Source: Clostridia bacterium (GTDB lineage: Bacteria; Bacillota; Clostridia; Christensenellales; Borkfalkiaceae). Taken from it: a stretch of 8,228 nucleotides of DNA. The notes below the pieces were generated by a model. That model was not told where the DNA came from, ran no database searches, and saw only the letters and a program-made list of their open reading frames with translations. The position numbers and the translations under genes were made by a program. Each line of letters opens with the position of its first letter. Position 1 is the stretch's first letter. Location: the NCBI GenBank assembly GCA_900769545.1, contig CAAGGZ010000042.1:1-8228 (forward strand). Reading direction: 5' to 3'. This document shows positions 1-5,530 of this stretch, piece by piece.

Positions 1-3000
1 ACTGATACGACGGGTAGCACGTATGTAATCGATAACTTCCGTTCGATAACGGCAGAGGAGTACACGGCGGCAACGCTCGGCTTTGAAGCTGGTGCAGGCG
101 GTCTTCGTGATAACGTAGCGGCTTCCAACGTATTCTATTACTATGGCGGAGCAGACCATACGGCAAACAAGTATTCGTTTGCAACGACAGGTAGTCCTCT
201 TGAAAGTGTACGCTTTGATAGTGAAATCGTACATGGCGGTAATTATTCGCTTGCATTCACGAAAGAAAACGGTACGATTGCAATTCAGATGAGAAAGGAT
301 TCGACGACGTATGCGCTCTTGCAACACGGCTTCACCTTCTGGATTTATAGTACGGTAGGTATCAATGGTATCGGTGCAAATAACTTCATCAACGGTAACG
401 AGCAGAAGTTTAACGGTGGCGAAGGTATGAGTATCAGTGCAAACAAGTGGATACAAGTAACTGTTACGGAGGCTGATATCAAGCATTCGACGGCGAGCGA
501 TGGGGCTTGTCCTTTCCTTAGAATTCAGGGTAGCACGGCAGGTACGATTTATATTGATGATTTCGTAGCATTGCCTTACGAAGAACCCGAAGTATTGGAA
601 TACAATGCTACGGTTGAGTCTGAAGAAGACGGCGTGCGCTACGGTATTGTTTTGAATGCAAGTACGCATACGTATTCGAACAAGGACGCGCTTCCTCAAG
701 GTGTGGATGATATGGAAGATATGTCGTATATCAAGTTTGGCGGTAGCTATGGCTTGAACGACTTCCTCGTATTCGATTTCACGGGCGACAATATGCCTAT
801 TATGTCCTTCTTTAATACGGAAGTGACGAATACCGTTTACAATCAGGAAGAAAATGCAGACATGAAGGGCTGGCTTGTGGCAAACGGTATGACGACTATG
901 CGAGGTCTTACGTATGGCGGTCTCGCAGGCGCGCACGCAAACCGTCTTACAATAGTTGGTCCTTATAAGATTTCTTATAAGTTCGACGATAACGGTACGG
1001 ATACGACGCTTACGCAGGTTCGTACAAGCGAAGGCTCGGCATCTTCGCCTTCGCCTATCTCTATGGCGGCGTTGCAAGCGGCAGGCGACGTTTCTTACAG
1101 AGCGATTGTCGGTTGGGTTGCAAACGGCAGCTACATGAATTTGTGTATCAATGTAATTGACTTGTCAACGGGCGATACGGTAGTAAAATATGAGCTCAGT
1201 AAGTCCATTGCGGCGGCAAATTGGGAAGGGGATATTGCCCTTTACGGACATTTCGGCAGAGACACTTATCTTGACGCGCTCTATCCCATTGAAGAAGATA
1301 CGACGTTTGAAGAAGTGATTGCTAAATACGCGTCTTCGACGATTGTTTACAACGGTACGTGGGACGGCAACGAATTGACGCTCGCTGCAAGTACGCACAT
1401 TGGCTCTACGAGCAATATTCCTTTGAATAGCGGTTATCAGGAAGATATGTCGTATATCGCGTTCAACGGTTCGTACGGTTTGAACGACTACGTGGTATTC
1501 GATTTCACGGGCGACAACTTCCCGTTCGTTTCCTTCTTCAATACGGAAATAACGAATACGATATTCAACTTTGCTAACGATACTTCTGTCGGCGGTTGGA
1601 TTATTGCAAACGGTATTAAATCTCCTAACGGCAATTCGTATGGCGGCGATACCGGCGCGCACGCAAACCGTATCTTGTTTGTTGGTTCCAATAAGATTTC
1701 TTATAGATACGATGATAACGGCAGCACTGGTCAGTGGCGTACTTCGATTGGTAGCGCGTCTTCGCCTTCGCCTATTGGTATGGCTCCGTTGAAATCTGTT
1801 ACGGACACGTACAGAGCAATTATCGGTTACGTAGACAACGGTGGTAACGGCGCGAAAGCAAGAATTTACGTTATCAATATGGCAACGGGCGCAGTGGTTG
1901 TAAATTATACGCAGGCATTAGCTAATCCTTACTCGGAAGGCAGCATTATCTTGCACGGTCAGTTTGGTACGGGCACGGTACTCGACAGAGTATTCGGCGT
2001 AGAAGAAGATACGACGATTGAAGCGTTGCTTGCGAAGTATGCAAAAGACGTAGACTATTCGGATGAAGAAGCGGTAACGCTTGACCGTTACGGATATTCG
2101 AGTCTTTCCAACGGTCAGTGGACGGTTGACGGTACAGAACAGGTAACCAATCCTACCGATTTCAGACTGGAAGAGAGCGCTTATACCACGTATGCGAATG
2201 CAGGCTTTAATATTGTGCTCGCGCAGGATATGATTGGTACGGACGGTTCTAAGGCTACTTGGGAAGCGTCGGCAAATAAAACGTATATGGATAACGCATA
2301 TAACGCAGGTTTGAAGGTTATCCTCACCGATTGGCATTTGCAGGTTCTCTCCGCTCCGCTTAAGATAAGCGGTTCGAGTGTGGTGGCAAGCGATTCGACC
2401 TATGTTCCTTGGATCATCGGTACGGACGCGAGCGCAACATCGGGCGAGGCTGCAGAGTATCTTGGCTATTTGAGTTCTTTGGGTATCACGGTTGACTCCA
2501 CGAGATTTGCAACGAGAGACGCATTGGATAGATTTGTATATGACCAGCTTGCGCCTTATATGGATCATCCTGCATTCTACGGCGTAATGCTTGCGGACGA
2601 ACCTTCTTACCATAACGCATACTGCTATGGTGAGGTTTACAAGTCCATTAAGCGTGTTATGGCTAAATGCTACGTTCAGTATAACTTATTGCCTTTGGAA
2701 CATAGCTTCGGCACGATCCAGTACCGTTATCCCGGGCTCGGAGATAAATCCTCTGCAACCAACGCAGAAATTGAAACGGCTTATAAGTCTTACGTAGAAT
2801 CCTTCCTTGATACGATGGGTACGGATTATATTCAGTACGACGATTATCCCTTCAAGTCGGCAGAAGAAGGCGTATTGTTCTGGAAAGAAACGGTACCTTA
2901 CGTGGATCCTACTTCGCTTCGTAATATTCAGCTTGTCGCTGAAATTGCAAAAGAACGTGGGCTTGACGTGAAAGTAGTTACGCAGAGCTGTTTAATGGAA

Positions 3001-3624
3001 AGCAATGGCGTAACGCATATTCGTCAGATTACGGAAAATGACGCAAGATGGCTCAACAACTATTTGATGGGCTTCGGCGTGAAGCAGATTAACTACTTCA
3101 CTTACTGGACGAAAGCGGCTTGTTCCGAGGACGGCGAATCTTTCTTGGATGGCGGTTCGTTTGTAAACCGTGACGGTACGACGACTGCGGTTTATGACTT
3201 TATGAAGACGATTATGGCGGATAATACGAAGTTTGCGCCTACGATTATGAATTTCAATTATAACGCAAGCCAAATCTTCGGTTCGGATAACGACAGTGAT
3301 TTGAACAACGAACATATTTCGTGGAGCAGTAGCTTAACGGCGGCGGCTTCCTTCCGTTGGGTAACGGGTGTTACGACGAGTCTTGAATACACGCTCGTGA
3401 CAGAATTGTATGATTCGGATAACTATAACTATATGTATATGTTTATGAATACAATCGACCCGTACTATGGCGGTACGCAATCTGTTACGGTAACGCTTGA
3501 CAGCAGTGTTACGAAGTTCTACGTTTATGACCAGAGCGGTAATAGAACGGAAGTATCGGGTAACACGTACACCGTATCTCTTGCGGCAGGTCAGGCAATT
3601 TATATCATGCCTTGCGCTTGGTAA
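1..3624 (+). CDS. Large modular extracellular glycoside hydrolase-like protein (5' truncated)
   Basis: The frame is open from base 1 to the TAA at 3622-3624, giving 1207 codons with no start; the ATG at 289 lies inside a domain and is not a believable start. Numbering from window codon 1: residues 5-18 (GSTYVIDNFRS) look like the last strands of a jelly-roll module. Residues about 26-196 form a complete module ending in the similar GTIYIDDFVALPYEEP. Residues about 201-443 and 450-682 are two tandem homologous repeats. Residues about 692-1081 resemble a TIM-barrel glycosidase, with a DEP motif (D866-E867-P868) where clan A enzymes place the acid/base Glu, then DYIQYDDYPF and GVKQINYFTYW motifs. 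Residues about 1082-1207 form a C-terminal beta domain ending AGQAIYIMPCAW. There is no LPXTG signal, so any anchor or signal peptide must be N-terminal, outside the window. Secretion and glycan cleavage are inferred from architecture. The exact GH family and second catalytic residue are unassigned. Confidence 0.85.
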   Translation, partial: TDTTGSTYVIDNFRSITAEEYTAATLGFEAGAGGLRDNVAASNVFYYYGGADHTANKYSFATTGSPLESVRFDSEIVHGGNYSLAFTKENGTIAIQMRKDSTTYALLQHGFTFWIYSTVGINGIGANNFINGNEQKFNGGEGMSISANKWIQVTVTEADIKHSTASDGACPFLRIQGSTAGTIYIDDFVALPYEEPEVLEYNATVESEEDGVRYGIVLNASTHTYSNKDALPQGVDDMEDMSYIKFGGSYGLNDFLVFDFTGDNMPIMSFFNTEVTNTVYNQEENADMKGWLVANGMTTMRGLTYGGLAGAHANRLTIVGPYKISYKFDDNGTDTTLTQVRTSEGSASSPSPISMAALQAAGDVSYRAIVGWVANGSYMNLCINVIDLSTGDTVVKYELSKSIAAANWEGDIALYGHFGRDTYLDALYPIEEDTTFEEVIAKYASSTIVYNGTWDGNELTLAASTHIGSTSNIPLNSGYQEDMSYIAFNGSYGLNDYVVFDFTGDNFPFVSFFNTEITNTIFNFANDTSVGGWIIANGIKSPNGNSYGGDTGAHANRILFVGSNKISYRYDDNGSTGQWRTSIGSASSPSPIGMAPLKSVTDTYRAIIGYVDNGGNGAKARIYVINMATGAVVVNYTQALANPYSEGSIILHGQFGTGTVLDRVFGVEEDTTIEALLAKYAKDVDYSDEEAVTLDRYGYSSLSNGQWTVDGTEQVTNPTDFRLEESAYTTYANAGFNIVLAQDMIGTDGSKATWEASANKTYMDNAYNAGLKVILTDWHLQVLSAPLKISGSSVVASDSTYVPWIIGTDASATSGEAAEYLGYLSSLGITVDSTRFATRDALDRFVYDQLAPYMDHPAFYGVMLADEPSYHNAYCYGEVYKSIKRVMAKCYVQYNLLPLEHSFGTIQYRYPGLGDKSSATNAEIETAYKSYVESFLDTMGTDYIQYDDYPFKSAEEGVLFWKETVPYVDPTSLRNIQLVAEIAKERGLDVKVVTQSCLMESNGVTHIRQITENDARWLNNYLMGFGVKQINYFTYWTKAACSEDGESFLDGGSFVNRDGTTTAVYDFMKTIMADNTKFAPTIMNFNYNASQIFGSDNDSDLNNEHISWSSSLTAAASFRWVTGVTTSLEYTLVTELYDSDNYNYMYMFMNTIDPYYGGTQSVTVTLDSSVTKFYVYDQSGNRTEVSGNTYTVSLAAGQAIYIMPCAW
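601..2046 (+). repeat. Tandem pair of ~240-residue domains inside the modular glycosidase
   Basis: Two in-frame copies sit at about 601-1329 and 1348-2046. Shared landmarks are YN(A/G)T at the start, EDMSYI, GSYGLND, VFDFTGDN, SFFNTE, TNT, GAHANR, KISY, DDNG, SASSPSPI, YRAI, and a closing EEDTT-plus-AKYA helix. At DNA level the copies remain clearly alike, for example around 715 and 1441 (offset 726 bases). Later landmarks are offset by 717 and then 711 bases, so the copies differ by whole-codon indels. The many alternating hydrophobic strands, the Gly/Asn content and the position before a catalytic barrel suggest a beta-sandwich binding module, perhaps concanavalin-like. That function is inference; I do not recognise a named family. 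Confidence 0.85.
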
Positions 3625-3645
3625 TCACAATTTAATAGAGTTTGT

Positions 3646-3670
3646 AAAGGGCTGATTCGCTCAGCCCTTT
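3646..3670 (+). terminator. Perfect 10-bp stem-loop after the modular glycosidase
   Basis: AAAGGGCTGA (3646-3655), loop TTCGC, and TCAGCCCTTT (3661-3670) are perfectly complementary. The stem begins 22 bases after the stop codon. The only T-run is the TTT of the stem itself; the following bases are ACTGCTATCATTT, a poor U-tract. It may be a weak or leaky terminator, or an mRNA-processing or 3'-stabilising hairpin letting a fraction of transcripts read into the next gene. No convincing promoter is visible in the 83-base gap, which favours read-through. Confidence 0.55.
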
Positions 3671-3707
3671 ACTGCTATCATTTACACATAGAAAGGAATG
3701 TGAGTAT

Positions 3708-5372
3708 ATGAAATTACATAATAAATATAGCTACGGTCAACTGTTTTGTTTCAGCGGATTGGACGGGGAAACTTCCCGTGACGACGATTTTGTCGGAATG
3801 TTCATAGACGAGCCCATTACCATTCGCTTTCATTTTAACACAACGGTGACGTTGAAGCTCCCTTTGCCTAAAGATACGGTTTTTAACGCCGTAACGGGGG
3901 ATATTTTGGACGGAAATGATTTCTTCGTAGCTTTTCTTGACAGAAATACAATCGTCGGAAAATCGCCCGTTAAACCCATTGTTTTATCGGAGGGCGGACA
4001 TCGCGTTGTTCGTGAGGGAGAGACGGAGAAAATTCGCACGAGTTTTGCATATTTCTATTTGACGACAGAGGAGAAAAACGGCGCATATTATTTCACGTTT
4101 TCCTACCGCTCGCCAAGTAAAAAGGTGTTGTCGCAGGCAGAGCTGGACGAGTTGAAACAAAAGCGTTTGGCGTATTTTGAAAGCTTGCCGCCCTGCAAAG
4201 ACGAAAGATACGAGAAGTTGTATTATAAATGCCTTTCTATCAATAAGGAGAATGTATATGCTCCTGAAGGCGAGGTAACTTGTCGTTGGACGACTCCGGA
4301 CAGAGTGCCGCATAGATTTATGTGGCTGTGGGATTCCGCTTTCCATGCGATGTCCTTTGCGCAGTACAACGTGGAAATGGCAAAAGAAGCGATTCGCGCG
4401 GTGTTACTTCAGCAAGAGGAAGACGGATTCATTTCGCACATGATGGGCGCGTATGGGGGATTTTCTTCCGTAACGCAACCGCAGGTTTTATCGTGGGGCG
4501 TTTGGAACGTTTATCAAAAGGATAAAGACAAGGAATTTTTGCGTGAATGCGTACATGCCCTTGCCAAATTCTTAATTTTCACGATGGAGAACCGTGATAA
4601 AAACAAGAACGGTTTGTTGGAATGGTTTACCGAGCCTGACTATACCGAATGCAAATGTGGGGAGTCAGGGCTGGATAATTCTCCGAGATTTGACTTTGAT
4701 ATTGATTTGGACGCAATCGATTTTTCCACCTATCTTTGTAATGACGCGAAGTATTTGTCGATGATTTACGAGGAGCTTGGGGATACGGAAAACGCTGCGT
4801 ATTTCAAGTCGGTATATGAAAACGTAAAAGAAAAAATCAACACGCTGCTTTGGAGCGAAGAGGACGGCTTGTATTACGACCGACTGTTTGACGGAACGCT
4901 GACGTATGTGGCTTCGCCGTCGTCGTTCTTGCCGATGTTTGCGGGGATTTGCTCTCAGGAACAGGCGGATAAGATGGTGCAAGTGTTGCTCGATAAAAAG
5001 AGATTTTGGACGGAAATGCCCATTCCCTCTATGCCGAAAGATAGTGAATTTTACGACGTTGATATGTGGCGCGGTTGCTCGTGGTTGAATATCAATTATT
5101 TCATTATGCTCGGTTTGCGTAAATACGGGTATATTGAACTTGCCGAAACTTTGCGTGAAAAAACATTGTCGGCGGTGAATAAGTGGTATGAAGCAACGGG
5201 AAATATTTTTGAATTTTACGATGCCGACAACCAAATTTGTCCTTTCCACTTAAAGAGAAAGGGTGAACAGCCCGAAAAGCCCGATTATCTGGAGCACGTA
5301 CACTCCATCACCGATTATAATTGGTCGGCGTGCTTTACGCTTTTGATGATCAACGGCGTGGTAGTGGAATAA
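3708..5372 (+). CDS. Cytoplasmic (alpha/alpha)6-barrel glycoside hydrolase, GH63 / MGH1-like
   Basis: The protein has 554 residues and starts at the ATG 10 bases after AGGA (3694-3697). No signal peptide is visible, so it probably acts in the cytoplasm on imported oligosaccharides. Residues about 1-165 look like an N-terminal beta domain, joined by a charged helix (142-158) to an (alpha/alpha)6 barrel. Family-type motifs are RWTTPDRVPHRFMWLWDSAFHA (key residues W208 and D209), DGFISHMM (239-246), TQPQVLSWGVW (256-266), ESGLDNSPRFD (319-329), WRGCSWLNINYF (454-465), GNIFEFYDADN (498-508) and ITDYNWSACF (534-543). By analogy with GH63 and mannosylglycerate-hydrolase-like enzymes, D323 is the likely general acid and E502 the likely base; these enzymes invert the anomeric centre. 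Fold and superfamily are fairly sure. The substrate (alpha-glucoside, alpha-mannoside or other) is not. It lies 83 bases after the modular glycosidase and is followed by a terminator. Confidence 0.88.
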   Translation: MKLHNKYSYGQLFCFSGLDGETSRDDDFVGMFIDEPITIRFHFNTTVTLKLPLPKDTVFNAVTGDILDGNDFFVAFLDRNTIVGKSPVKPIVLSEGGHRVVREGETEKIRTSFAYFYLTTEEKNGAYYFTFSYRSPSKKVLSQAELDELKQKRLAYFESLPPCKDERYEKLYYKCLSINKENVYAPEGEVTCRWTTPDRVPHRFMWLWDSAFHAMSFAQYNVEMAKEAIRAVLLQQEEDGFISHMMGAYGGFSSVTQPQVLSWGVWNVYQKDKDKEFLRECVHALAKFLIFTMENRDKNKNGLLEWFTEPDYTECKCGESGLDNSPRFDFDIDLDAIDFSTYLCNDAKYLSMIYEELGDTENAAYFKSVYENVKEKINTLLWSEEDGLYYDRLFDGTLTYVASPSSFLPMFAGICSQEQADKMVQVLLDKKRFWTEMPIPSMPKDSEFYDVDMWRGCSWLNINYFIMLGLRKYGYIELAETLREKTLSAVNKWYEATGNIFEFYDADNQICPFHLKRKGEQPEKPDYLEHVHSITDYNWSACFTLLMINGVVVE

Positions 5373-5385
5373 ATTTGTGTAATTC

Positions 5386-5414
5386 AAAAGCTATCGCAGT
5401 AGCTTTTTAGTTTT
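5386..5414 (+). terminator. Small intrinsic terminator after the GH63-like gene
   Basis: AAAAGCTA (5386-5393) and TAGCTTTT (5400-5407) pair perfectly around the loop TCGCAG, followed by TAG and another TTTT (5411-5414). It begins 14 bases after the stop codon. The stem is short and AT-rich, with a 5' A-tract matching the 3' T-tract, so it is probably a modest terminator. It separates this gene from the independent promoter downstream. Confidence 0.65.
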
Positions 5415-5444
5415 AGAGAACGGAAATATTGACAGGGATAGGGC

Positions 5445-5473
5445 TTGACAATATGCGCGGTTTGAAGTATAAT
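5445..5473 (+). promoter_or_regulatory. Consensus sigma-A promoter (TTGACA-17-TATAAT)
   Basis: The -35 hexamer TTGACA (5445-5450) and -10 hexamer TATAAT (5468-5473) both match consensus exactly and are separated by 17 bases. The predicted transcription start is near 5480, leaving a ~50-base leader before the ATG at 5531. A second TTGACA lies at 5429-5434, but 17 bases on from it there is only TATGCG, so it is not a good promoter by itself. Such a strong core promoter next to a palindrome suggests that control is mainly negative. Confidence 0.9.
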
Positions 5474-5481
5474 AAAAGCGG

Positions 5482-5500
5482 TATTTACCGTAGGTAAATA
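5482..5500 (+). promoter_or_regulatory. 19-bp palindrome at the transcription start: likely operator
   Basis: TATTTACC (5482-5489), GTA, GGTAAATA (5493-5500) is a perfect 8-bp inverted repeat with a 3-base centre. It starts 8 bases after the -10 hexamer, so a bound repressor would cover the start site. I cannot assign it to a named regulator family, and no regulator gene lies in the window. It could also fold at the very 5' end of the mRNA as a stabilising hairpin, although a three-base loop and AU-rich stem make that less likely. Confidence 0.65.
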
Positions 5501-5501
5501 T

Positions 5502-5516
5502 GCGATAAGAAATCGC
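5502..5516 (+). promoter_or_regulatory. Second leader hairpin just upstream of the ribosome binding site
   Basis: GCGAT (5502-5506) and ATCGC (5512-5516) pair perfectly around AAGAA. The stem ends two bases before the GAGGTGA ribosome binding site. A five-pair stem is weak alone and could arise by chance. Its place directly before the ribosome site could influence initiation. Confidence 0.35.
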
Positions 5517-5518
5517 GT

Positions 5519-5525
5519 GAGGTGA
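5519..5525 (+). promoter_or_regulatory. Ribosome binding site that fixes the start of the next gene
   Basis: GAGGTGA is a near-ideal Shine-Dalgarno sequence, five bases before the ATG at 5531. An in-frame GTG at 5522 would add three residues but lies inside this site, so it cannot be the start it serves. The ATG is chosen. Confidence 0.85.
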
Positions 5526-5530
5526 ACAGT

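Noticed and set aside
289..291. ATG as the start of the modular glycosidase
   Set aside because: The frame stays open to base 1 and codons 26-96 belong to the same beta-sandwich module that continues past 289. The true start lies upstream of the window.
601..2046. Repeats as a CRISPR array or mobile element
   Set aside because: They are long, diverged, in-frame protein-coding duplications with codon-sized gaps, without short direct repeats and spacers, terminal inverted repeats or a transposase.
1918..2613. Minus-strand open frame (231 codons) opposite the modular glycosidase
   Set aside because: It has an Arg/Cys/Ile-rich, low-quality translation and overlaps the conserved barrel fully; no ribosome binding site or family resemblance is seen.
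3681..3710. Possible promoter before the GH63-like gene (TTTACA at 3681, TATAT near 3705)
   Set aside because: The would-be -10 overlaps the start codon, so no transcript made from it could carry the ribosome binding site.
5522..5524. GTG start for the hydrolase-like gene
   Set aside because: It lies inside the GAGGTGA ribosome binding site; the ATG at 5531 has correct spacing.
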